DNA of 64,000 bases from Plazaster borealis (Eukaryota; Echinodermata; Asteroidea; Forcipulatida; Labidiasteridae), in NCBI GenBank assembly GCA_021014325.1, contig CM037462.1:15024135-15088134 (forward strand). The letters run 5' to 3'. The position numbers and the translations under genes were made by a program. The notes under the pieces are model-generated. The model worked only from the letters and a program-made list of their open reading frames with translations, made no database searches and was not told the origin of the DNA. The stretch's first letter is position 1. The number at the start of each line of letters is the position of its first letter. Positions 33,121 through 46,700 of the stretch are shown here, piece after piece.

Positions 33121-33396
33121 CAGAGTCTGCCTAAGATCACACAACTTATTTGCTTACTAGAAAATTGTTGTCAAAATACAATTTTATGCATACTTTTTGA
33201 CTCGGATTTGTTTTAACTTAAAGACACGTTTCAAGTACACAGCTTGCCACATAAGACAAATGAGATAAATCTTCTCTTGGTGCTTGTTCAACTCACTTTG
33301 ATTCTGGTCTTGTGAAATGAACTCTGGTCCAGTAAAACTTTTTTACAAGCCCTGCAGTCTTGCGGATTTTCCCCCGAATTCGAGCCCTTGATACGA

Positions 33397-34719
33397 TTAC
33401 ATTATTGCACTAAAATCATCCATCATTGTCACAACTTCCACCTCACTGACGAGTAGTGTTAAATTTTCAGTATATGTGATTTCATCTCCCATGGTAACTG
33501 GCTCATTCCCCATGGTAACCACCTCATCTCTCATGACAACAGCTCCGTCCCCCATCCCCATTGTTTGTACTCCATCAATATCCATGGTAACTCCGTCCCC
33601 AAGAGCAACAGCCCCATCTGCCAAAGACATGGCTTCACCCCCCAAGACGTGGTTGTTATGACCAATAGCGACAACCTCATCCCCCATGACAACACAATCT
33701 GCCATTGTTACTGTCAGTAATTGGCTACTTTTACTAATCCCAGCTCCGTCACTCTCCGAAATATCGTCATCATTTTCAGTTCTGCTGAAATCCTTATTAT
33801 CAGTTTCCTCGTGCCTGGCTGCTGTTCTTGCGCCAGTGCTTGTTTTTTTATGAACTTTCATATGCTTCATGTACCCACTACGTCTTGGGAACCCTTTTCC
33901 ACAATACTGGCACGAGAAGACCTTGTCATCCATGCTTGCCACGTGTCGATCTTCGTGTTCGTTAAGATATCTCAGTTGTTTGAATCCTTTCCCGCAGATT
34001 CTACAAATAAATTCATCCTCCATGGCGTGAATTCTCTTGTGCCTGTTGTAGCTACTCCGCTGTGAAAACGTCCGACCACAAATGTCACACTCCACTCTGT
34101 CTGCTCCTTGATGAATCTTCTCGTGTCGGACGAGAATTCTCCTTTGCGAGAAGCATTTCCCACAGACGGAACACGTGAATATTTTTTCATCGGAGTGTAT
34201 CTTTTGATGCATTGATTTGTTACTGCTGTGTGTAAAACCCTTCCCACAGACCTGACACTTGAAACGTTTTTCATCAGAGTTGGCATCGGAGTCGATTTTA
34301 GAACCCTTTCGCTGTCTCTTTTGTGAAGTGTTTCTCGAAACGCCCTCAACTTTGTCCTGCATGAATCCGCTGGCGGTTTTGTTTGCATGAGTTACATGTT
34401 TTTGTACAACGCTGTTCCCTTCCTCTGCGGCCGTATCACAATCCAAGTTATTTTTCTCTAAAATGTGCTTTCTTTCATGACGATCAAACACAAATTTCTT
34501 GTAAAACATTCGACCACAAATTGGACACAAGAACGTTGACTGAAATCTCTTCTTACTCTCCTTAAGTGCCTTTGAACATGACAGAGTTTCACCGCTGGAT
34601 ATTCCTGTACACGTTCCGAGCAAGAAACTCTCATCTTCTGCTCGAGCAGAAAGATCGAGTCTTGGACATCTGTCAGTAGTATCGCCAGTTAATACTTCCC
34701 TAGGTCCATCACTCAACAT
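33397..34719 (-). CDS. C2H2 zinc-finger protein, six fingers, acidic repetitive C-tail
   Basis: 440 residues, single coding exon. Six C2H2 fingers: residues 65-85 (FLCPICGRMF...HERKH), then after a 69-residue linker 155-175, 183-203, 211-231, 239-259 and 270-290. Fingers 2-6 are spaced like a tandem array, but linkers are not the TGEKP type (HSDEKIF, HQGADRVE, HAMEDEF), so DNA affinity may be modest. The linker between fingers 1 and 2 has a basic stretch (SQKRQRKGSKID), a possible nuclear signal. Residues ~345-415 are a degenerate repeat of MGDE/VTMG units, ending in a hydrophobic-acidic tail. No KRAB, BTB or ZAD domain. The start is the first Met of the frame; a spliced upstream exon is possible. 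The two other long ORFs here on the plus strand are shadows. I cannot name an orthologue. Confidence 0.88.
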   Translation of the reverse strand: MLSDGPREVLTGDTTDRCPRLDLSARAEDESFLLGTCTGISSGETLSCSKALKESKKRFQSTFLCPICGRMFYKKFVFDRHERKHILEKNNLDCDTAAEEGNSVVQKHVTHANKTASGFMQDKVEGVSRNTSQKRQRKGSKIDSDANSDEKRFKCQVCGKGFTHSSNKSMHQKIHSDEKIFTCSVCGKCFSQRRILVRHEKIHQGADRVECDICGRTFSQRSSYNRHKRIHAMEDEFICRICGKGFKQLRYLNEHEDRHVASMDDKVFSCQYCGKGFPRRSGYMKHMKVHKKTSTGARTAARHEETDNKDFSRTENDDDISESDGAGISKSSQLLTVTMADCVVMGDEVVAIGHNNHVLGGEAMSLADGAVALGDGVTMDIDGVQTMGMGDGAVVMRDEVVTMGNEPVTMGDEITYTENLTLLVSEVEVVTMMDDFSAIM

Positions 34720-35834
34720 AGTGTCATAACAAGGGATGATCGAGATCAGTGACGAATGTGGTCATTCCTGAAAAATGGCTTGCAGGCCCAAGTTCTCTTT
34801 TACTCTAGACCCAGAACCTCCCAGATTCAGGAGGTTTACAGACTCATGTGCTTCACAGAAATACAAAACTACAGGTTTGGACACAATGTGGACTATTTCT
34901 TTCTCCCTTTGGTGATTGCTTTACTTCTTTTCAAAAATAATTTAAAGGCTCAAGGAGATTTTGAAAAATGCTGAAATCAGGAAAAATCCTTAGAAATCAC
35001 CTTTCTGCATACTGTTTTTTCCCTTTATAATCTGATGATACTTGAAAGTTTGCTGATCCACATCAAAGTTCACTGGTAAATAATGCTGACTGTGCATTCA
35101 ATTTATTCACACATGAATCTTTCCAGAGTTTAGTAGAGTCAATAGGGCCTACTATCTATTCCGCACTGGTGCGATGGTAGGCCCTCCTGCCTGGCTGAAA
35201 TATAGCCCTCTGTAACTTAAGTGTAAGGCCTAAAAGGTAAGGGGATAAATAAGAGAGTGGATTGGCATCAAGCTGAAATCCGATCATCAGTAAGTCGCAG
35301 AGCATTCATCATCATAGATCTAGATTATCATTATCATCTCAGATGATGTTGATGATCTCATCCCCAATCCTGTGTACCCGCTGACGCTGTCTTGGCTAGC
35401 TAGCTACGGAGGAAGTCCAGTGCACTAGCATTAGGGCCTAGCAAGCATTCACGTGTCGTTCTGTCGTCTGCTAAAATAAACCAAACAACTTTATTAACTA
35501 ACTTATCGATTGACTTTTGACACAAATGTTGCCCCAATAATGAATACGTCGAAAACAAGATTGGTTTAATGGAACAATAAATCAATTAATATAAACAGTG
35601 TATCCATAAACTTACATAAAAGCCGGCGCTTATTCACTGCCACATGATGTGATAAAACGTTCTTTGCAGTTTTTGGGACGACTAGCTATATGTTCTCCGC
35701 CGTATACCCGCCGCATGATATTCGGTCACTTCGGCACCTATATCAAACTCGGCATCTGCTGCGATCATTGCAAACTCAGCACTCACAAACTCGACACCCA
35801 CAAACTCGGCACCTGGCAAACTCGACATTAAACA
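34720..35834. other. Upstream of zinc-finger gene
   Basis: No exon recognised. Should contain the 5' UTR and promoter of the minus-strand zinc-finger gene. At 35740-35830 a plus-strand run of caaactcg / actcggcacct units repeats about every 15 bases. Confidence 0.4.
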
Positions 35835-36810
35835 AACCTGGGTATTTTCGAAACGGCGCACTGGAATTACCAAGCTTCCAGTTGTTTTCCGAGCCTGAAA
35901 ACCTGTGTTTCGCAAAGATCCTTATTTCTGTCAGTAGGAAAAACCTGAGTATTTTCGAAACGGCGCACTGGAATTACCAATCTTCCAGTTGTTTTCCGAG
36001 CCTGAAAATCTGTGTTTCGCAAAGATCCTTATTTCTGTCAGTAGGAAAAACCTTTGTAATTTCGAAACGGCGCACTGGAATTACCAAGCTTCCAGTTGTT
36101 TTTCGAGCCTGAAAACATGTGTTTTGCAAAGATCCTTATATTTCTGTATTATGATAGGAAAAACCTGTGTATTTTCTAAACGGCGTAGGCCTACTGGAAT
36201 TACCAAGCTTCCAGTTTTTTACGGGCCTGAAAATCTGCAGTTTCGCAAGAAATATTTAAAGGTATCGTACACGTTTGGTAATGACTCAAAACAAATAATT
36301 ATTAGCATAAAAACTTACTTGGTAAACAAGCAACGGAGAGCTGTTGATAGTATAAAACATTGTAGGAAACGACTCCCTCTGATAAGTAACGTAGTTTTTG
36401 AGAAAGAGGTAATTTCTCACTAAAATAATAAAAACTTCTTGCAAGAAGTTTTTATTCCTATCTGAAAGCACACAAATTTTTACAACAAGGGTGTTTTTTC
36501 TTTCATCATTTTCTTTTGCAACTTCGATGACCAATTGAACCCAAATTTTCACAGGCTTGTTATTTTATGCATAATGTTGGGATACACCAAGTGAGAACAC
36601 TGGTCTTTGACAATTTCCAAACGTGTTCAGTGCCTTTAAAGATTCCTAAAGGGAAAACCTCAGGGTATTTTCGAAACGACGACGCACCCAGCTTCAAGTC
36701 TTAATCAGATCGTGAAAGGACTGCGTGTCGCAGGTGCAGCACCTTGAAAGTTTGTTCTAAAGAAAATACAGGTGTATTTTCGAAACGGCACACCGAGAGT
36801 TAGAAGATTT
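35835..36810 (+). repeat. ~106-bp tandem repeat interrupted by MITE A
   Basis: Units starting near 35835, 35942, 36048 and 36160 share tattttcgaaacggcgcact, ggaattaccaagcttccag and tttcgcaaagatccttat. After the MITE at 36256-36639, diverged units resume near 36655 and 36775 (gggtattttcgaaacg). Two overlapping plus-strand ORFs here are the repeat read in frame, not a gene. Confidence 0.85.
36256..36639 (-). mobile_element. MITE family A, copy 5
   Basis: TTAA-bordered copy inserted into the ~106-bp tandem array. Confidence 0.85.
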
Positions 36811-37191
36811 GCAAGATTTTACATTTCGTGGACTGGCTAGTTTACTATTGTCTAATAAGAAGATAGGAAGTCTTATATATTAGGGCCTGTCCGAAACCTA
36901 TCAAGAAGATGTAGGCCATACTAAATACGTTTATTTTGCTAAACAATGAATTGCTGATTTTATATTATCCAGTTCCACTATAATCGCGATGGGAAAAGTG
37001 GCCTAAGCGCTGCCGTTAAAACAATGTTAGCCTCTCCCGTGAACTACGGTACTCTAATTACATTCACTTATAAGTACAGACACTATTAGTTGTGCACTAG
37101 GCAGACGCACATATGCGTCAAAACCACCACTCCCGCGCAAAAAGCGTGATTTGTTCTCTCATGTTGCCGCCCACCAGTAGCGTTATTAGGG

Positions 37192-37402
37192 CCATGTCAC
37201 ACGAGGCAATTTACAGGCGACCGGTTCTTGGCAATCGCCAAGAAGAAAAAAACATTTTCTACCACATAATTTTCTTAGGACAGTTTAGACTAAGATAGTG
37301 TTCGAAAAATGTATGTTGTATATAGTGTTCCTTTTTGCATGCAGTGTTGGTGGTTGCCTCCAAGTTGCCTGTAGAAATTGCCCTGTGTGACCGATGGCCT
37401 TT
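37192..37402. mobile_element. cgaggcaattt-type MITE
   Basis: Ends ggccatgtcacacgaggcaa and tgccctgtgtgaccgatggcc are imperfect inverted repeats; internal aattgcc/ggcaatt motifs. Relatives at 6465-7020 (split by MITE A), 40525-40730 and a fragment near 54590. Just upstream, 37055-37185 matches 60855-61000 (gttgtgcactaggcagacgc). Confidence 0.75.
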
Positions 37403-37728
37403 AGGACGCACGTGCAATGTTCAATTTGCATATTCATAGGGCCGCTGTCAGGCTTCCCAACCCCTTTTCTTTTTTCTGCGATTTGAATTTGAATTAGCAG
37501 AGTTGTGTTCAAATTATTAAGTTAATGGATGGTGCCATGTTTGGTAAACACAAAGTTGAACATTAGCCAAAAATCAAAGTAGTAAGGTTCAAAGCTCACA
37601 CTTTTGTTTCCCTGCTGAAAACTGTAAACACAATGGAATTATCGATGGGCGTGTGAACATGCATAACAATACAGCTAGAATGTAACAAATTGGATGTTGT
37701 ACCGGCCGTTCCTGCAAAGACGGCTAGA

Positions 37729-37795
37729 ATGGGCGTTCTAATTCTATGTCCTCTCCTGGCCATTGTATTCACAGGTTGGATTGACCCAAGCTCAG
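37729..37795 (+). CDS. Receptor exon 1, signal peptide
   Basis: MGVLILCPLLAIVFTGWIDP then SS plus one base, donor TCAG/gtgag (phase 1). A hydrophobic core of about 14 residues makes a standard secretory signal. A TAG lies just before the ATG, so no longer start is open. It joins the next exon, 3 kb away, in phase. Confidence 0.75.
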
Positions 37796-40700
37796 GTGAG
37801 ATCTCGTTATATATATAAGGAACAGACATTTTGCCTGTTGCACGGACGGAACTAAAGGATAGACAATCATGATTAATCGCACACAGGCATTTCGAGCAGC
37901 TGGATGCCCCATACTAAACGACTCTCTAAAAGTATAGTTCTTACAAGTTAAGCAATGTTTCCCCTTAAAGGCATCGCACACGTTTGGTAATTATCAAAGA
38001 CCAGTGTTCTCATTTGGTGTATCCCAACATATGCATAAAACAACAAGCCTGTGAAAATTTGGGCTCATTGGTCATCGGAGTTGCAAGAAAATGATGAAAG
38101 AAAAAACACACTTGTTGTACAAATTTGTGTGCTTTCAGATAGGAATAAAAGGCTTCTTGCAAGAAGTCTTTTATTATTTTAGTGAGAAATTACCTCTTTC
38201 TCAAAAACTACGTTACTTCAGAGGGAGTCGTTTCTCACAATATTTTATACTATCAACAGATCTCTGTTGCTCGTTACCAAGTCAGTTTTTATGCTAATAT
38301 ATATTTTGAGTAAATACCAAACGTGTACGATACCTTTAAGTTAACAGAACACTTCAAGGCGATGCTCTCATGTATACTTTAGTACAGTTAAATTTAAGTG
38401 CACGAAGATCTAAAGACCATACCCTATAGTCTTAATCAACTGTTTTGTGTTCCTTGCATTTTAACGCTCGTCGTTTTATAATATATTATGGAGATTATGA
38501 GGAAAAGTGTTCAAGTTGGGAGGTTTTTAATGAGGGATTTTTATTATAAAATTTACAAACTCAACGGCTTTTCACAGCAATCAAGCACATTTTGTAGATA
38601 GAGATCTTAGTTTCCTGATGGGGGAAAATGAGCTGGAAATAAACGACAATGCTCTTCGATCATCGTTTGCTTTTATGCACATCAGGTAAAGGAATACACA
38701 AAACAACACTGTAAACATAAATTTGAACATTACAGGCATATTACAGGCCTATTAATGTTTTAATAAGTGACTAGTTTTGATTATCCTTTATCGAATGACT
38801 GATAAAGACATTTGTTACGACAATTCTAAATGAACGTCCCCCCCCCCCCCAACCATTTGGTTTTAGTTTGTTAGGCAATTTGGTAAAGGTCTTTGCATGG
38901 TTACAACTGTGATGTTCCGACTATTATGTTGCGTTGACGGTTGCAAATGGACTTATTATACGGCCCATGTTATCGAACAGATAGTTTTGAACTTTGTCTC
39001 GTGTGTTTGAAGATAAATTCAATAGACGATAAGTCAAATGTCGGCATTCAAGTGCAAATGTCATCTATGGTGGCCCTGAAGGGACATCGAACATTAATAT
39101 TAACGTCAATAATCATGACAAAATCCACGACTTTTGCCCGAAGTCATGAATATTGAGGACAATAATATTCATGACAAAATGTGATGTTTTTTTCAGCAAC
39201 TTAGGTCTATACGTGGTCGTTGCCAAATATGAAGATTAGCATTATGCGTGTAGCGGGAAGTATATACGTGCATTTTTATAATAATAATTATAGGCAGCAC
39301 CTATATAGGTTGCTGAAAAACATCACACTCACGCCTCGTTTAGTTTTAAGTCTTTGGCCCAAGTGGTCATGAATATTGGTGTCAATGTGTACGACTTGCG
39401 CCCAAGTCGTCAAATTTGTCATTAATTAATTTGGGCCACCATATAGTGTTAAATCGCCATGTTTTGTTTCCATTTGTAATCATTGGCAGATGAAAAACAA
39501 ACAAACAAACAAACAAACAAAGGTAGCATTTTATGATAAACAAATAAACAAACAAACAACAAAAAGTGATTAAATCCCAGTAAAGGTTTCCAAGATTTGC
39601 TTTTGTGGTATTAGCCTATTGTTAACAACATACCACAATTACAATAAAACTAATTGTTCGAAATGTCATGAGTTTAATAGATTTTTGTTTAGGGGATCCT
39701 TTGTTTTCAAGGTCAAAATGTAATTTCTCTTGTATAGAAACATTATTATTTTGTTCAGAAAAGGTGATTGTATGAACTAACGGCTCAACTGGTGTTGTGC
39801 AGAGGGGCCGATTTTACAAAGAGTTAAGATAGATATTAACTGTGGATCAATCTTAATTGCTAAGCAAAGTGTGATGTCACAATGAAAGTTACTTCAGCAA
39901 TACTGACAGCACATCTGACAAAAATATAAAAATGGGGGGGGGGGTGGGAAATAAGTCTAACACCCATTAAGCCCCACTTGGACATCCATGTAACATAAAT
40001 AGCGCACTCTGTCATCATACATTTTCACTTTTGCAGCATTAGCCTTAAAGGGACACGTTGCCTTGGATCTGACGAGTTGGTCTAAAAAAGCGTTTGTAAC
40101 CGTTTGTTATAAAATGCATATTGGCTAGAAAGACGTTATAAAAGTAGAATGCAATGATCCACACAAATTGCCTCGAAATTGCGTGGTTTTCCTTTTACTT
40201 TGCGAAATAACACGGTCGGCCATTTTGTGGCCGAGTCAAAAAGTTGACTCCACAAAATGGCCGACCGTGTTTGTTCACGATGTAAAAGGAAAACCACGCA
40301 ATTTCGAGACATTTTTGTGTGGATCATTGTATTCTACTTTTAAAACATCTTTCTATTATAACAAACGGTTACAAATGCGTTTTATAGACCAACTCGCCCG
40401 ATCCAAGGCAACGTGTCCCTTTAACCCTTTGCTTAATCTCCTCTATTTTACAACACTCACCCCCTTATTATTATTTTTAAAAAGCCTTGGGCTTCCCAGG
40501 GATTCTTGGTGAAATTGAGCCTCCAGATCACTACACGAGGCAATTTTGACGGATAAATTGGATGTAACCAACTAGACTGCATACAAAAATAATAAGTACT
40601 TCGGTAACACAAGCAGAAAGTATGAAGAAAATTACAAGAAATCTGATATCTGAATGGGTTTTTCTTCCTGGATATTTCCCGGAACTGGTTGCCTATAGAT

Positions 40701-43700
40701 TATTGCCTAGTAAGTGTGACGTGGCCCTTCATTTACAAATTCTAATTGTTGGTATACCTTGAACCTTTATACCCTGATGTTATGGTTTTTTAATCAGCAC
40801 GGGTTTGAATGTTTCGCAAAAACTATTTACCGGAATTGGATTATACTTTGTTCCATGTAGCCCTCAAGCCTCCACAAAATGTGATCAAAGACTTGCTCAA
40901 TCTGGATTTGTCTTTGTATTGGGAACCACCGGATGATGCATCCAATATAACTACATATACAGTGGCGTTCCGCGAGAAGAAAACGTAAGTTTGGTTGTTT
41001 TGTATACACTACTTTGTTGTACGTATATCAAATGCTAAATCAACTGACAGAGGAATTTTTTCACAGAGTAGAGTGGCTGTATTTTGTATTATTTTGTGTT
41101 TACCTCCATAGGGTTTTTTATTTTGAGAAGAAGTCTAATCTTCTTAATTGTTTTGCGTTGTGCATGTTTAAATGACTCGATACAAATTTAGACGCAATTC
41201 AATCTGCTGATTGTGATGTGTTTTAATATTTAATATAAATAAACCATTTACCATCATTTATCATTATCATTTAGGCTAACCATTTTTACCGACAAGTTCG
41301 TATTAAGGGCATCGTGCACGTTTGGTAATTGTCAAAGACCAGTGTTCTCATTCGGTGTATCCCAACATAATTTATGCATAAAATAACAAGGGTGAACATT
41401 TGGGCTCAATTGGTCATCGAAGTTGCAAGAAAATGATGAAAGAAAAAACACCCTTGTTGTACAAATTTGTGTGCTTTCAGATGTAGGAATAAAAACTTCT
41501 TGCAAGACGTTTTTATTATTTTAGCAAGAAATTACCTCTTCCTCAAAAACTACGTTACTTCAGAGGGAGTCGTTTCTTACAATGTTTTATACTATCAACA
41601 GCTCTCTGTTGCTCGTTACCAAGTCAGTTTTTATGCTAATATATATTTTGAGTAATTACCAAACATGTACGATACCTTTAAGGCGTACCGGTACATTTTG
41701 TAGCAATCCACTCTGATTTGATCAACCCCTCCCAAAACCACCACCAACACTGGCATCTTTTCACCTGTCACGAAAAGGCAAAAACTTCCTTAAAACCCTT
41801 AAAGGCATCGTACACATTTGGTAATAGGAGCCTATTTTTTGTTTCAAACCTATGTAGCTGTAGATTTATACCGTAAAACTAGCCTAAATTTCATTTCAAA
41901 GGTGGTAGCGTTATTGAGATATTGCCGAAAAACTGGAGCGGTTATGTCCACGCAGGAAGAATAACCTGCATTGGAATACACACTCTAAGAAGCGTACACG
42001 TTACCCACAGTACTTCGAAGTGAAAATATTCTTAAAATGCATTACGGTATACTATCCAAAGCTGCTGTACTTCTTACCGATTGCCATTAATTATCAGAGT
42101 CAATACCAAACGTGTACGATGACTTTAAGTGCGGCAAACCCCAGGAATTACGCAAATGCAGGAAGGTTCTACTAGTTACTGGCTCCTCGTAAGCAAAACA
42201 GTTTGATTGGCAGGGGCGGGGGTGTTGGAAACCTCAGAAGAGATGTCTCTATACTTTATCAGAGGTAGAGATATAGGTAGATCTGTATGTCTGTACAATG
42301 GTATGCACGAAGTGTATGGGTGAAAATATTGTTCAGCCCCTCAGAACTAAAACCAACAACACAACTCTGGGACCTGCCCCCCTCTATAGATATGTGGAAT
42401 GGTCCGGTCTGGGAAATCAATGACTTTGACTCCCCCAGGATATTGCACTTTGGAGAAAATGTGCCATGACCAAGTGTTTTTAAAATTATAAGAAGGCCAA
42501 CTAATACATGTTCACAAAATGTCGTGTTGATCCTGTTTATTTTGTTCTCTCTTCTAAGTTGGCGGTCCATTCCGCACTGTACTAACATCACCAAGACTAA
42601 GTGCACGAGTATCACCGGCTTCCTCATCACAGAGTACGGAAAAAGTGACGTCAGGATGTTGTTAACGAAATATTATTATCTCATTACGAGACTGGAACAG
42701 CCGCCATTGATTGAAAATTCATCGTCAGCATCCGTCACTGTTGAAGTGTTTGCATTTAATGACGGTAAATATTAGATTTAAGCTCATAGGTTTTAGTCTT
42801 TTCAGCTATTTTTTTAGTTTGCTTATTTATTGTAATTCTTTTATACACGTGTCCTTTAGGTGGTAAATGTATGAAATTGCATGGATATTCACAAATAACC
42901 TCCTTCCCCACCCTCCCATGGTGAAATGGAAACAAAATAAAGCTAGAAAAAATATAGCCCGAACATCTGACGTCACACTTCGAGGCTCGTGAATAACGCC
43001 AGATAGCGGCCTTGAGCAACTGGCAGGATCCTGGTAGTTGCTGCCATATACATTGTGTATAAACTAAATTACATGCAAACCTGCGCACCTTGTCCAATGA
43101 AATCATTGGACATGTAAAACCAGTCCCTGTGTTATCCTTGCGGATAAAGACAGGGGACCAGTCTAGAAAAAATACACCTATCATATAAATTATTATAATG
43201 AACTAGAGGATATTTTTTGTTACACCCTTCTTTTTCAAATAAATAATTACATTTTTAGGCAAATCGAGGCTGAGAGTAGTAGAGGGTGCGTTCGATTAGC
43301 TTACACGTGTAAGTAAAACTTACACGAGAGCGTTCGATTAGCCATCACATGATACTCGTGTCTGCCCCCGGTGTCAGCCACCACAGCCCCAGCTCGCGAG
43401 CGGGTCTCTGGTGGATGCCCGGTGTAATGACGTAGTTTCCGGCTGCAGGCGTATCATACCAAGATGGCGGGGACAAGTTGAATTCGACCCAAGTACAAAA
43501 ACTACAAATTAATACACAGATTTATCGTCCATGAAACAATAATGCAAATGGAAAGGAAATGTATTTCCTGAAAAACAAACAGTTGGTGAGTGTGTACAAA
43601 TTATGATGTTGTCGTCACGGACATCGACATTTTCCAATTTGAGCAGACGACGGAAATGACGGAGCTGTCTGTTCACACTTTTTTAAGTCGCGCTGCTAGG

Positions 43701-46700
43701 CAACAACCTTTGACCTTAATTTTCCCAGAGTGCCAAGTGAAAACACCGCAGTGTTCGATTAGCCTCGTTTCGTGGCTACCACGAGTGTAAGTCCCCGGTA
43801 CACACAGGGAAGCTAATCGAACGCACACAGTCTGCTCTCTTTTTTAAAGAACATTGGTTGGTACTCAATGTTGTTTCCCCTCGGATAGCAATTTGAAGAT
43901 GGCAGTGTCGTATCAACCTCGTTCCCATGTCTATGTCGCGTCATTTTTCCCTGTGCACCTTCATTTGCTCAATCATTAAAAATGGTCGCGAAACGGGCTG
44001 CCCAATGGCAACGAGCTTGAGATCAAACGAACAGAAACACATCAATAGTAGAGTGTTTTGTATACAAACTTAAATCTTTCTGAAATCATTTATCTTTGTT
44101 TATAAACCTCAATCCTGTACATATCCAGCAACAATTAGCGCACCTGATATCGAAATTCTGGAGCTAACATCCGACTCCATCAAAGTGGCACTACTGGCCC
44201 CGGAGACCCTGTTTTATGACAGCGAGACGCATCAGTTTTTTAGGATGGACGATAACAGAGTCGGTGGTTTCTCTCGGGTGTACTTTAACTACACACTGTG
44301 GAACATATCTGGAGACGGTCAAGATGCGAACAAGGTTAAGAAATGAAGATATAACTTGTTGATCTGTTTATTTTCAAATATAGCGGTGTATTAAAGGCAT
44401 CGTACACGTTTGGAAATTGTCAAAGACCAGTGTTCTCACTTGGTGTATCCCAACATATGCATAAAATAACAAGCCTGTGAAAATTTGGGCTCAATTGGTC
44501 ATCGAAGTTGCAAGAAAATGATGAAAGAAAAAGACACCCTTGTTGTACAAAATTTGTGTGCTTTCAGATAGAATAATAAAAACTTCTTGCAAGACGTTTT
44601 TATTATTTTAGTGAGAAATTACCTCTTTCTCAAAAACTACGTTACTTCAGAGGGAGTCGTTTCTCACAACGTTTTATACTATCAACAGCTCTCTGTTGCT
44701 CGTTACCAAGTCAGTTTTTATGCTAATATATATTTTGAGTAATTACCAAACGTGTACAGTGCCTTTAAGCGTAACACATTGTGCACAAGTACTTTGGTAG
44801 TTTGTAGGCCGGTCACACATTATACTTGTGCACTTTATGGCAGGTTTATCAGGTATCACAGGACGCTTTATCCAAGATAGTGTCGTTCTCCGAACTTACA
44901 CCTTACGCTCTTTACACGTTGGCCGTATCGGCAAGAATAGCCCCGAAGAGATACAGCAAAGATAACTCGACTTTGATCTTCCGGACCAAAGAAGCAGGTA
45001 GGCCTACATGATCAAGAATACGGGTAATTAACAATACTATACGATGGCTAATATTACTCGCCAATTCCTAGAGAACTCATGTTTTAACGGCGTTATATCA
45101 CCGTACTATTGCGATATCGCCTATATTGCGTTTTATCGCCGTACTATTGAATTATGTCGCTGTAATTTATTGCGTTAGGCTACATCGCCTAATTTTATAG
45201 TAATTTATATAGCCGTATTTTTGTTTTGCGTTTGCCGCACGGGGATATAACGCAATAGTACAGCCATCGCCGTTAAAAAAACATATGAGCCACCGTTATA
45301 CACCATGAATTTGTATCTGCAACGTCTGTTTCGTAGTCTTTCGAATCGTCGTTGGCAACTACCGGTGGTTCATACAATCATGGACATACAAATGTCGCGT
45401 TCTTCAAACTAGATACAGGTTGCTTTATTTACAAAATGATATTTGCTTAAAATTATAGTTCACTGTGATGGGTATGCGGGTTCCCGACAGCATTTTTATG
45501 CTAGATTCATGTTTTTTTTCCACTGCATGTGTGCTTTGGCTTGTTACTGCATGTCAACCGCCTACTTTGAAATTGGCTACGGATCTCACTTGAGCAAACG
45601 CTTGGTGGCGCGCTATATCACGAATCCCCCAAATTAATTAACTTTCATCTTTAGAAAATCTTTGTCTGCTGATGCATTAGTGGAAAAAGCAGTTTCCTAT
45701 ATAGCCATGTAATGACCTTGTGATGTTTTCTTTCGAAAAACTCTCGAACAAACATAATTGAAACATTCGGTTGTTTTTGAAGCACATTCGTATATAAATA
45801 AACTATTCTTCTTCCAAGATTTTTAATGTTTTTTTTTCCTTCTTGATTTATGCGACACGATTTCCCCCTGTGGTAGCCCCATCAAGAAGTCCGACACTGC
45901 TGGGTTCCTTTGATGAAGAACTCGACTGTAAAAATCTCAATAGCAGAGATGTTCAGATCAAATGGAAGGTTGGTAAAATCATCACGAGTGTGGTAGATTA
46001 ATAGATTATACTCTTCCAAACAACAATCAAGGTTCTATAACTATTATACGGGCTGATGCACCCTAAAATAAAGCACCATTTGGTGATTAAACAGACAATA
46101 GGGAAGTACGTTCCGTTTATTGCACCACCACTCCGTACAATCAGATCAAATTTAAAAGGATGTCACAGGGATGTCCTTCTTGTTTCTTATAATTATCATT
46201 TGTGTGTCGTTGTTTTTAACACACGGGATATGGAATTTCATGTTTTTATATCATGTATTTCTGGTTATGAAACCAAGGATGCCTCATAAGTGAACTTAAT
46301 CACTGTAGCTAACAAGCCTGAGGAAACCTGTAAACCTGTGATTTCTATAATGTGAACCAGAAACACCGGGGTTAACCCCTACTCTTCCACACTAAGTGTT
46401 CTGGTTTCTTTTACGTACGGTACACTACCAATCCTAGTTCACCTACGGCTTAATGTCCCATCCGAAGGACAAAGCAATTATGGTGAAGCATCTTGCTCAA
46501 GGATACAAGTGTCATGACCGGGACTTGAACCCACACTCTGCTGATCAAAAACACCAGAGTCTGGTGCTCTTAACCGCTCGGCCACGCCAAAGAATGATGA
46601 AGAATAAACAAAAATGAATGAATGATTGAATGAATTTTGTCACGACTAGCTTCTAAAAACCTAAAAACTATACCCTTTTCTCATCAGGCTCCGGCAAAAG

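Larger units (their letters stand above)
30705..33396. other. Intergenic between convergent TMEM69 and zinc-finger gene
   Basis: Holds the TMEM69 3' UTR (several AATAAA matches, e.g. near 31611, 31972 and 32075, none decisive), MITE A copy 4 and a cluster of foldbacks. No further gene seen. Confidence 0.5.

Noticed and set aside
33476..34565. Plus-strand ORFs over the zinc-finger gene
   Set aside because: Shadows of the six-finger C2H2 frame on the minus strand.
35690..36423. Two overlapping plus-strand frames with repeated ISVSRKNL units
   Set aside because: They follow the ~106-bp tandem array and shift frame with it.
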